From: Acidobacteriota bacterium
Lineage (GTDB): Bacteria > Acidobacteriota > Vicinamibacteria > Vicinamibacterales > 2-12-FULL-66-21
Assembly: GCA_013362195.1 (NCBI GenBank)
Contig: JABFWM010000027.1
Span: 1 to 6,691 of the forward strand
Direction of reading: 5' to 3'
DNA length: 6,691 nucleotides
A program made the translations under genes and the position numbers. The notes beneath the pieces are model-generated. The model was not told the origin of the DNA. It did not search any database and worked only from the letters and a program-made list of their open reading frames with translations. Shown piece after piece: positions 1 to 5,853 of this stretch; position 1 is the stretch's first letter; the number at the start of each line of letters is the position of its first letter.

Positions 1-37
1 TGGGCATTCAGACGTAAAGAGGATCGCGGTTCAAGAC

Positions 38-325
38 GGGCGGGTCTTCAGACCGGCCTCCTCCTCGTTCACGTAGGGCGGGTCTTCAGACCGGCCTCCT
101 CCTCGTTCACGTAGGGCGGGTCTTCAGACCGGCCTGCTCCCACGTTCACGTAGGGCGGGTCTTCAGACCGGCCTCCTCCTCGTTCACGTAGGGCGGGTCT
201 TCAGACCGGCCTGCTCCCTCGTTCACGTAGGGCGGGTCTTCAGACCGGCCTCGGCTCGTTCACGTAGGGCGGGTCTTCAGACCCGCCTCGGCCTCGTCAC
301 GTAGGGCGGGTCTTCAGACCCGCCT
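38..325. repeat. Tandem array of eight GTAG-headed REP-like palindromes
   Basis: Eight copies of a 22-bp core start at 38, 76, 114, 153, 191, 230, 267 and 304, giving periods of 37-39 bp. In units 7 and 8 the core holds a perfect inverted repeat, GGCGGGTCT-TC-AGACCCGCC. In units 1-6 the right arm reads AGACCGGCC, which leaves one mismatch in the stem. Units 2-8 are preceded by CAC-GTAG, so a GTAG tetranucleotide stands at the foot of the hairpin. That is the layout of bacterial REP elements mobilised by REP-associated tyrosine transposases. Linkers alternate: CTCCTCGTTCAC after units 1, 2 and 4, and a GCTCCC-type linker after units 3 and 5. Units 2-3 and 4-5 therefore look like a duplicated 77-bp dimer. 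The array follows the end of the minus-strand gene at 366, and its hairpins could stop or protect that transcript. No T tract supports a classical terminator. No transposase gene is present in the window. Confidence 0.93.
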
Positions 326-365
326 CGGCGCGAACGCGAGGGCGCCTGGCCACGAGCCCGACACG

Positions 366-869
366 CTAATTCGTGATCGCTCGCAGCTCTCTCTGACGAA
401 TGTCGCCGCGGACCCGGTAGCTCTGGCCCGCCTCGGTCACCGACGCATAGAACACGTTGCTGTCGCTCGTGAACGCGATGTCGCGGATGATGACATCGTG
501 CGCCTCGACCTGCTGGCCGCGGCGCCACAGGGAGAACCGCTGCAGATCGTCGATGACCCGGCCGCTCGGGACTTCCATGAGCACGATGTGGCGCGCGTCG
601 TCGGCGCCGTTTCCCTGGGTGAGCGTGACCGCGCCGATGCGGCCGTCGGGGGATACCTGCATCAGGCTGGCGGTCCGCCCGAGCGCGATCTGCGGACGCG
701 CAGCCAGGCCGGCTCGCGTTGCCGCGCTTGCCGGACGCCAACTGCCATTGTGCAGGCCCATCTCGGCCAGAACGGGAAGACTGATCAGGACGAGGATCAG
801 CGCGTGGGGACGCCACACGGACGGCCGCTGCAGATGTGGAAGCCGGATGCGCGTCAGGGAAGCGCCCAT
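366..869 (-). CDS. Small exported or membrane-anchored protein with beta-propeller-like strands
   Basis: I do not recognise a named family. From the ATG at 869 the product is 167 residues. A short basic N-terminus is followed by a hydrophobic stretch at about residues 23-35 (ALILVLISLPVLA), consistent with a signal peptide or single membrane anchor. The rest has the rhythm of one or two WD40/TolB-like propeller blades: a V-S-P-D-G-R turn, then a strand with HIVLMEVPSGRVID, then IRDIAFTSDSNVFYASV. A full propeller needs at least four to six blades, so this is either a small standalone domain or the remnant of a longer protein. The C-terminus ends about 40 bp before the REP array, which could mark a truncation. 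The start is uncertain. The frame is open upstream to a TTG at 998, but that stretch looks non-coding, and 869 has no clear ribosome binding site. The gene lies 181 bp past the redoxin stop, so it need not belong to that operon. The 870-1050 gap holds no other gene that I can support. Confidence 0.6.
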   Translation of the reverse strand: MGASLTRIRLPHLQRPSVWRPHALILVLISLPVLAEMGLHNGSWRPASAATRAGLAARPQIALGRTASLMQVSPDGRIGAVTLTQGNGADDARHIVLMEVPSGRVIDDLQRFSLWRRGQQVEAHDVIIRDIAFTSDSNVFYASVTEAGQSYRVRGDIRQRELRAITN

Positions 870-1050
870 ACGTAGCGGGGGTCGGTGGCAAAGGGCCGGC
901 CAGATCGCGATCGCTGCGTCCCCCCGCAAATCCGCACATCCGCCGGCGGCGGCGCCCTCCTCGTCCAACTGAGAGCAGACTTTTGTCAGGCGGGTCAAGG
1001 TCTTGCTTTTCGCGGCGGTCTTTTCCGTGAGAGGCGCAAGGGACCGCGGC

Positions 1051-1521
1051 CTATCGTCGGCGATCGATGGCCGCGAGCAGATCCTGTGATGACGGGAACT
1101 CGCGCTGCCCGTCCGAGACGAACGAGTACTGAATGCGGCGATTGCTGTCGATCAGGAACACCGCGGGCCTCGCGATGTTCCACGCATCGATCCCGAACCG
1201 ATGCCAGACGCCGTAGGCGCGCGCCACGTCACGGGGTTCGTCGATCAGAATATCGAACGGGAGCCCCGTCTCTTCGATATAGGTGCGGACGGGCCGCGCG
1301 TTCTGCGCCAGCACACCAACGACCTGCACCCCGCGGGCGGCGTAGGCGGCGACGTTGTCGGCCAGTTCACCGAACCGGCGGCGGCAGTTCGGTCACCACG
1401 TGCCCCGATGGAAGACGAGCAGCAGGGGGCCGCGCGCCAGATAGTCGCCGAGCGCGTGCACGCGCCCTTTCTGGTCCGGCAGGGCGAAATCCGGCGCCTC
1501 GACGAGCGGCGAGGGATGCAT
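1051..1521 (-). CDS. Selenocysteine-containing peroxiredoxin-like (AhpC/TSA) redoxin, UxxC active site
   Basis: This is a thioredoxin-fold redoxin of the AhpC/TSA, PRX-like type, predicted to be a cytosolic thiol/selenol peroxidase or thiol-disulfide oxidoreductase. Read through the in-frame TGA at 1393-1395 it gives 156 residues, a normal family length. Features in order are: an N-terminal APDFALPDQKG element (residues 9-19); strand LLLVF and the active site HRGTW-U-P-N-C, with Sec at 43 and the resolving Cys at 46; strand VQVVGVLAQ (65-73); the LPFDILIDE segment (87-95); and the cis-proline strand RPAVFLID (118-125). Cysteine homologs of this family carry WCPxC, so the TGA replaces the catalytic Cys. 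A SECIS-like hairpin lies just downstream. The ATG at 1521-1519 overlaps the moeA stop as TGATG, which suggests translational coupling. No strong Shine-Dalgarno sequence is visible. The alternative reading is a Cys (TGC/TGT) to TGA nonsense mutation, which the hairpin and the intact downstream frame argue against. There is no signal peptide. Confidence 0.88.
1361..1379 (-). promoter_or_regulatory. Bacterial SECIS element (selenocysteine insertion hairpin)
   Basis: On the minus strand, GCCGGTTC pairs with GAACTGGC across a three-base GGT loop. This gives an 8-bp stem with a single G-U wobble. The stem begins 14 nt after the TGA, and the first loop G is nucleotide 22 after it. Known bacterial SECIS elements lie inside the coding region right after the UGA. 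They have a small apical loop with G in its first positions, placed about 16-37 nt from the UGA, where SelB binds. The GGU loop matches the loop core of the E. coli fdhF element. The bulged U of fdhF is not evident here. Function is inferred from structure and position. Confidence 0.82.
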
Positions 1522-2744
1522 CAGAACGACTTGACGTCGACGAGCTCGCCCGCTTCGACGATGTCGACGTGCGAGGGTATCTCGATGTAGCCGTCGGCGC
1601 GCGACATGCTCGTGATGTCGCCCGACGCCTTGAACGCCGGCATCGCGACGCCGTTTTCGAGCCGCACGGTATAGAACTGATGACGGCCGGTCGTCGACAC
1701 GATCCGCCGCGCCAGCGGCGCGCGGGTGATCTGCGGGCGGTGCTCGGGAAGGCGAGCCATGCGCCGCAGCATCGGCACCAGCAGCATGTAGCCGTTCGAG
1801 AGGCACGACGTCGGATACCCGGGCATGCCCAGCACGGGTTTTCCCGCGATGATGCCGAACACGGTGGGCTTGCCCGGCTTCACCGCGACGCCGTGAAAGA
1901 GCACCTCGCCGCGGGCGAGGAGCACGTCGAGGATGAGATCCCGTTCGCCGACGGAACTCCCGCCCGAGAACACGAGCACATCGTGCTCGAGGGCGGCGTC
2001 GATGGCGCGCGACAGCGCGTCGAGCGCATCGGCGGCCGTCGGCAGCACCACCGGCTCGCCGCCATGCGCGTTGATGATCGCCGACAGCGTGAACTGGTTG
2101 ATGTCGTAGATCTGCCCGGGCCCGAGCGGCGCGCCCGGCTGCACGATCTCGTTGCCTGTCGAGAGGATCGCGATCCGCGGCCGCGCGTAGACCTCGAGAT
2201 CGAGCGCGCCGATTGCCGCCATCGCGCCGACGCGGCTCGGATTCAGGACGTCACCGGCCTGCAGCACCGGCTGGCCCGCGCCGATGTCGGCGGCGCGCCG
2301 CCCGACGTTCTGGCGCGGGTAGACCGGCGTGAACACCTGCACGTCGTCGCTGCCGCGCCCGCGTTCGGTCTCTTCAACCATGACCACCGCGTCGGCGCCG
2401 GCCGGCATCGGTGCTCCGGTCGCGATCTCGGTGCACTCGCCCGGACCCACCGCCGCCGCGGGGACCTGTCCCGTATACACCTTTTCGACGATGCGCAGCA
2501 CGCGCGGCTCGTAACGTCCCGCACCAAACGTGTCTTCCGCGCGGACCGCGAAGCCGTCCATCGCGGCGCGGTCGAACGGCGGCACGTCGATCGAGGCCGT
2601 GGACGCCGCCGCCAGCACCCGTCCGGCCGCCAGGGGCAGCGGCACGCGTTCGGTGCGCGTCAAGGGCGGCCCATGCTCGAACATGAGCGCGAGCGCTTCG
2701 TCGAGCGGAATCGTTTCCCGAATCGGGCGCATCGTTTCGCCCAT
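1521..2744 (-). CDS. moeA: Molybdopterin molybdenumtransferase MoeA
   Basis: MoeA inserts molybdate into adenylylated molybdopterin, releasing AMP and giving active molybdenum cofactor in the cytosol. The 407-residue product has the usual MoeA length and domain order. Signatures, counted from the ATG at 2744, are: PPFDRAAMDGFAV (55-67); TGAPMPAGAD (109-118); STGNEIV (195-201), followed by YDINQFTL; FSGGSSVGERD (259-269), the MoCF-binding core; VKPGKPT (288-294); and GMPGYPTSC (306-314). A C-terminal beta-barrel domain IV runs to the end. The start choice rests on a GAGG eight bases before ATG 2744. ATG 2750, in the same frame, would overlap the moaB stop as ATGA but leaves only two bases after GAGG. 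The gene follows moaB directly and its stop overlaps the redoxin start, so the three read as one operon. All core motifs look intact. Confidence 0.97.
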   Translation of the reverse strand: MGETMRPIRETIPLDEALALMFEHGPPLTRTERVPLPLAAGRVLAAASTASIDVPPFDRAAMDGFAVRAEDTFGAGRYEPRVLRIVEKVYTGQVPAAAVGPGECTEIATGAPMPAGADAVVMVEETERGRGSDDVQVFTPVYPRQNVGRRAADIGAGQPVLQAGDVLNPSRVGAMAAIGALDLEVYARPRIAILSTGNEIVQPGAPLGPGQIYDINQFTLSAIINAHGGEPVVLPTAADALDALSRAIDAALEHDVLVFSGGSSVGERDLILDVLLARGEVLFHGVAVKPGKPTVFGIIAGKPVLGMPGYPTSCLSNGYMLLVPMLRRMARLPEHRPQITRAPLARRIVSTTGRHQFYTVRLENGVAMPAFKASGDITSMSRADGYIEIPSHVDIVEAGELVDVKSF

Positions 2745-2746
2745 CG

Positions 2747-3244
2747 TCATCGCCTCAATTCTCGTACGACGTGCCCGAGTTCGGGAACGATCAGCCGCGA
2801 CATGCCGAGACGCACCGCCTGTTCCGATCCAGGCAGCATGAAAATGGCGGTCGCGCGCGCCACTCCCGCCGCGGCGCGCGTCAGCATCGCGGCGCTGCCG
2901 ATGTCTTCGTACGACAGCACACGGAACAGCTCGCCGAACCCGTCGAGCTGCTTCTCGAAGAGCGCCGCGATCGCTTCGTAGGTGCTGTCGCGCGACGTGA
3001 TCCCGGTGCCTCCGGTGGTAATCACCGCGTCGACGCCGCCGAGATTGGCCGACACCGCGTCGCGCACCGCGCGCGCATCGTCGCGGAGGATCTTGCGGCC
3101 GGCGACGACGTGTCCGGCGCCCTCGAGCAGCTCGACGATCGCCCGCCCGCTCGTATCGGTCGTGTCCGTGCGCGTGTCGCTGATCGTCAACACGAAGCAG
3201 CGTACGCCGCTGACGGCCGTCTTCCTGTGGTCCGGCACCGACAC
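2747..3244 (-). CDS. moaB: Molybdenum cofactor biosynthesis protein MoaB (MoCF/Mog-type domain)
   Basis: This is a single MoCF_biosynth domain protein of 165 residues, the length of MoaB rather than the longer E. coli Mog. The family binds molybdopterin, and Mog-type members (MoaB in some lineages) adenylylate it before MoeA adds molybdenum. Visible motifs are: VLTISDTRT near residues 18-26; ITTGGTGIT at 75-83, the pterin-binding loop; SYEDIGSAAMLTRAAAG at 111-127; and MLPGSEQAVRLGM at 136-148. The start is the GTG at 3244-3242, with no usable Shine-Dalgarno spacing before it. A TATAAT box ends six bases upstream, so the message is probably leaderless. A second in-frame GTG two codons on (3238) is possible. 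The stop lies two bases before the preferred moeA start, and moeA would overlap it by four bases if ATG 2750 is used. I cannot tell from sequence alone whether it does the Mog reaction or the less defined E. coli MoaB role. Confidence 0.95.
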   Translation of the reverse strand: MSVPDHRKTAVSGVRCFVLTISDTRTDTTDTSGRAIVELLEGAGHVVAGRKILRDDARAVRDAVSANLGGVDAVITTGGTGITSRDSTYEAIAALFEKQLDGFGELFRVLSYEDIGSAAMLTRAAAGVARATAIFMLPGSEQAVRLGMSRLIVPELGHVVRELRR

Positions 3245-3250
3245 GCCCCG

Positions 3251-3256
3251 ATTATA
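3251..3256 (-). promoter_or_regulatory. TATAAT -10 box of the moaB-moeA-redoxin operon
   Basis: The minus strand reads CCTATAATCGGGGC directly before the moaB GTG. TATAAT is a perfect sigma-70 -10 hexamer and stands out in such GC-rich DNA. Six bases separate it from the GTG, so transcription starting about seven bases downstream would begin at or next to the start codon. No good -35 match appears 16-18 bp upstream, where the sequence is ACGACGC-like, so the promoter may be weak or assisted by an activator. Confidence 0.5.
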
Positions 3257-3460
3257 GGATCGAGCTCCCGTCCGCGTCGTCGATGTGTGCGTTCACGGCC
3301 CAGGCGTGCGCCTGCGCGCTCACGCAGCCGGCCCGCGCACAACGATCCCGGCCGGTGTGCGCTGCGTCGAAATCGAACAGCGCGGCGATGCGCGGGCGAC
3401 CGGCGCGGACGGCGGAGGCGCAAGTGTTTGTGCCGGCGAACGATCCCGCGCGGCCGCGAT

Positions 3461-3476
3461 GTTTCATCGGTGAAAC
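3461..3476. other. Short perfect inverted repeat in the moaB / GGDEF divergent region
   Basis: GTTTCA-TCGG-TGAAAC forms a perfect 6-bp stem with a four-base loop, 58 bp before the chosen start of the diguanylate cyclase. It could be an operator or a 5' UTR hairpin. It has no T tract and does not match a riboswitch I know. The remaining divergent region, 3245-3534, holds the moaB -10 box and an upstream extension of the GGDEF frame to ATG 3283. That extension is rich in Arg, Ala and Cys and looks non-coding. I see no other gene there. Confidence 0.3.
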
Positions 3477-3534
3477 GCCGCATGCGCGGAGAACGGCAGC
3501 GCTTCGCGGCACTGTGCTTGCTGCTGGCCTGGCC

Positions 3535-4881
3535 ATGTCTGCGGAGTCTCTGGGTCTCAACTGGCGAATGCTGGAGCGGTTCCTTGCGAGGGACGGCTCG
3601 ACGACCGCAGGTCGCGCGGCGTCGCCGTCACAGGCGGCGGCTGCGCCGGCCGCCGGATCGTGGGGCGCGCTGCCCTGGCATGCGCGTGTCTTCGTCGGCG
3701 CCGTCGCCGCTCTCGGCGCTGTCGCGGTGGTGTGGTCGATTCCACACCTCGCGGAGCAGACGTCCGGACTGTTCACTACGCTGGCCGTCCTGTCCATCGT
3801 GACCGCGTTCGCGAAGGTCACGGTTCACGCCTCCGGCGGCACGTCGACGTTCACGGTCTGCTACGTCATGGATTTCACCGCGCTGCTGTTGCTGGGCGTC
3901 CCCGCCGCGACGCTGACGACCGCCGCGGGCGTCTGGACCCAGTCCACGTTCAAGTGCCGCGCACGGGTGCACCTCTATCAGACCTGGTTTAGCGTCGGGG
4001 CACTGGCCGTGACCGTGTCGCTGACGTCGTTCGTCTACACTCGGTTGGGCGGCGTGATCGGCGCTCCGCAGCCACTCGCCAATCCCGCCGCGCTTGCCGC
4101 CGCCGCGCTCACCTATTTCCTGACCAATTCGCTGCTGATCGCCGTCGGCGTGGGCATGTCGACGGGGCGGTCGATTCTGCGTCTCTGGTGGACGGCGTAC
4201 GCGCCGATGTGGCGCGACTACGTCATCGGCCTCGCGATGGCCGCCGTCGCCGCGGCGGGTATCGGACGATCGACGCTCTGCCTCATCCCGCTCGCGTTCA
4301 TTGCCGTGGCATTGACCCACCGCAACCTCAAGACGTTCGCGGACAGCGTGACCGAGTCGGCGACGGATGCGCTGACCGGCCTCCCGAATCGCCGCTTCCT
4401 GACCACCCGGGTCGATCAGGAACTCGCGCGCGCGCGCCGCACCGCCACGCCGCTCGCGGTGATGGTCGTGGACGTCGACCGCTTCAAGTCCATCAACGAC
4501 GACTTCGGGCACCGCGCGGGAGACACCGCGCTGCGTGAAATTGCGAACCGTCTGCAGACCTCGCTGCGCGCCTACGACATCTGCGCCCGCTACGCTGGCG
4601 ACGAGTTCGTCATCGTCCTGCCGACCTGCGGACGCGAGGATGCCGTGCAGAAGGCGCGCCTGCTGGAGCGGCGCGTGCGTGAACGGCAGTGTGAGATCAA
4701 GCCCGGCGTCGAGGTGCCGCTGTCGGTGAGCATCGGCGTCGCGGTGTTCCCGGACGACAGCGCCACCTTCGAAGACCTCTTCGCGGCGGCCGATCGCGAC
4801 ATGTACGGCCGCAAGGCCACGACGCGCGCGCGGTGCGCCCCGGCCGCCAGCCTGACGGCGGCGGCAGTCGCCGCAATCTGA
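3535..4881 (+). CDS. Membrane-bound diguanylate cyclase (GGDEF domain)
   Basis: The protein is predicted to make cyclic di-GMP from two GTP at the inner membrane. From ATG 3535 it has 448 residues. Hydrophobic segments lie at about 50-69, 79-95, 107-131, 150-168, 184-207 and 228-262. They form a multi-helix sensor module of unknown ligand, with a GVWTQSTF-type loop at 132-139. The GGDEF domain spans about 275-430: DALTGLPNRRFL at 278-289; VVDVDRFKSIND at 311-322 with the metal-binding Asp; and the signature as AGDEF at 354-358. AGDEF is a variant compatible with activity. An RxxD inhibitory site (RAYD, 345-348) lies exactly five residues before it, so product feedback inhibition is expected. 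The start is poorly defined. The frame is open from ATG 3283 and none of the candidate ATGs (3283, 3388, 3535, 3568) has a clear ribosome site. I chose 3535 because the residues before it look like translated non-coding DNA. The neighbours give no hint of the signal sensed. Confidence 0.9.
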   Translation: MSAESLGLNWRMLERFLARDGSTTAGRAASPSQAAAAPAAGSWGALPWHARVFVGAVAALGAVAVVWSIPHLAEQTSGLFTTLAVLSIVTAFAKVTVHASGGTSTFTVCYVMDFTALLLLGVPAATLTTAAGVWTQSTFKCRARVHLYQTWFSVGALAVTVSLTSFVYTRLGGVIGAPQPLANPAALAAAALTYFLTNSLLIAVGVGMSTGRSILRLWWTAYAPMWRDYVIGLAMAAVAAAGIGRSTLCLIPLAFIAVALTHRNLKTFADSVTESATDALTGLPNRRFLTTRVDQELARARRTATPLAVMVVDVDRFKSINDDFGHRAGDTALREIANRLQTSLRAYDICARYAGDEFVIVLPTCGREDAVQKARLLERRVRERQCEIKPGVEVPLSVSIGVAVFPDDSATFEDLFAAADRDMYGRKATTRARCAPAASLTAAAVAAI

Positions 4882-4912
4882 GACGAGACGTCAGCCGCGC
4901 CTTCGAACCCTC

Positions 4913-4941
4913 TTGCCCGGGGACGGACGCGCTGCTAACGT
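4913..4941 (+). promoter_or_regulatory. Putative sigma-70 promoter of the methyltransferase gene
   Basis: TTGCCC at 4913-4918 and TAACGT at 4936-4941 are separated by 17 bp. They lie in the 91-bp gap between the cyclase stop and the methyltransferase start, about 31 bp before the ATG. Each box matches consensus in part only (TTG of the -35; T, A and final T of the -10). The spacing and position are right, but this remains a prediction. Confidence 0.4.
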
Positions 4942-4972
4942 CGTTGAGCCAGATTGTGCGACGGAGGCTCTC

Positions 4973-5767
4973 ATGAACCGTGCGAAGCGCGTTCGAGCAC
5001 TCGGGGTCGTTACCGCCTGCACGCTCCTGACCGCGAGCGTGTCTGCGCAGTCGGCGAAGCAGGCGCCGAAACCCTTCGAGCCGGTCAGCGGCCAGCCGGG
5101 GAAAGACGTCGTCTGGGTGCCGACGCCGCAGGCGACCGTCGACCGGATGCTGGAGCTCGCGAAGGTCACCAGCAAGGACTATCTCATCGATCTCGGATCG
5201 GGCAACGGCATCACCGTCATCAGCGCGGCGAAGAAGGGCGCGACGGCGGTCGGCGTCGAGTTCAACCCTGACATGGTGGCGCTGTCGCAGCAGCGCGCGA
5301 AGGAAGCCGGCGTTGCCGACAGGACGACGTTCATCAAGGGAGATCTGTTCGAGGCGGATCTCTCGAAGGCCACGGTCATCACGCTGTTCCTGCTGCCGGA
5401 CATCAACCTGAGGCTTCGGCCGAAGCTGCTCGATCTGAAGCCGGGCACCCGCGTCGCGTCGAATACATTCACCATGGGCGACTGGGAACCCGACGCGCAG
5501 GCCGCCGCGTCCCCGTGCACGACGTGGTGCACGGCACTGATGTGGGTCGTGCCGGCGAAGGTGGCAGGGACGTGGCAGGTGGGCGAGCAGAAGCTCACAT
5601 TGACGCAGCAATATCAGATGCTCTCGGGCACCCTGGGCTCGACGCCGATCACCGCGGGCAGGCTGAACGGCGACCAGATTACCTTCACCGTTGGAACCCG
5701 AACATTCGCGGGCCGCGTCAACGGCAACACGATGAGCGGCGCAGGCTGGTCGGCGACGAAGATGTAG
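4973..5767 (+). CDS. Secreted FAM173-like SAM-dependent methyltransferase with C-terminal beta domain
   Basis: The 264-residue product begins with a clear signal peptide: basic MNRAKRVR, hydrophobic ALGVVTACTLLTA, and a probable cleavage after SVSAQ near residue 26. A seven-beta-strand methyltransferase follows: VPTPQATVDRML (49-60); SAM motif I as LIDLGSGNGI (71-80); the acidic strand end VGVEFNPDMV (93-102); FIKGDLFEADLS (120-131); and VITLFLLPDINLRLRPKL (135-152). The order resembles the FAM173/ATPSCKMT lysine methyltransferases, where a D-x-G-S-G-D-G motif and an E-x-N-P element recur. Here the second D of motif I is N. After about residue 195 there is a separate beta-rich segment (GTWQVGEQKLTLTQQY, GRLNGDQITFTV, GRVNGNTMSGAGW) that looks like a small beta-barrel or lipocalin-like repeat domain. 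A GGAGG five bases before ATG 4973 fixes the start; an upstream in-frame ATG at 4913 is rejected. The substrate is unknown. An exported SAM enzyme is odd because SAM is cytosolic. Confidence 0.87.
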   Translation: MNRAKRVRALGVVTACTLLTASVSAQSAKQAPKPFEPVSGQPGKDVVWVPTPQATVDRMLELAKVTSKDYLIDLGSGNGITVISAAKKGATAVGVEFNPDMVALSQQRAKEAGVADRTTFIKGDLFEADLSKATVITLFLLPDINLRLRPKLLDLKPGTRVASNTFTMGDWEPDAQAAASPCTTWCTALMWVVPAKVAGTWQVGEQKLTLTQQYQMLSGTLGSTPITAGRLNGDQITFTVGTRTFAGRVNGNTMSGAGWSATKM

Positions 5768-5853
5768 GAGCGCCGACGCACGGGCCGGTCCGTCCGCCAT
5801 GGCGCGACGGTCGTCGAATGGCGCGCTGACCTGCGGACCCGGCGGAAAACCTG

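Noticed and set aside
38..325. CRISPR array
   Set aside because: Repeats are separated by only about 16 bases of nearly identical linker, with no unique spacers and no cas genes. The GTAG-plus-palindrome layout fits REP elements better.
1393..1395. Nonsense mutation making the redoxin a pseudogene
   Set aside because: The TGA coincides with the catalytic Cys position, the downstream frame is intact and conserved, and a SECIS-like hairpin is correctly placed. Three independent signs favour selenocysteine.
885..2981. A 698-codon open frame on the plus strand across the redoxin and moeA genes
   Set aside because: It lies antisense to well recognised moeA and redoxin genes. Its translation is dominated by Arg, His, Asp and Ala with no family motif, as expected for a GC-rich shadow frame.
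3461..3476. Cyclic di-GMP riboswitch before the cyclase
   Set aside because: Only a short hairpin is present. The conserved core of the GEMM riboswitches is not seen.
3283..3534. N-terminal extension of the diguanylate cyclase from ATG 3283
   Set aside because: The extra 84 residues are rich in Arg, Ala and Cys without a membrane segment or domain, and no ribosome site precedes ATG 3283. It cannot be fully excluded.
3252..3821. A 189-codon minus-strand frame upstream of moaB
   Set aside because: It overlaps the cyclase N-terminal region, shows no domain, and its stop codon lies inside the TATAAT box. Composition looks non-coding.
3628..4512. A 294-codon minus-strand frame opposite the diguanylate cyclase
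   Set aside because: It is low-complexity and Arg/Gly/His-rich, and is antisense to a clear GGDEF protein with all motifs in order.
5768..5853. Terminator between the methyltransferase and LLM genes
   Set aside because: No stable stem followed by a T run is visible in this 86-bp gap.
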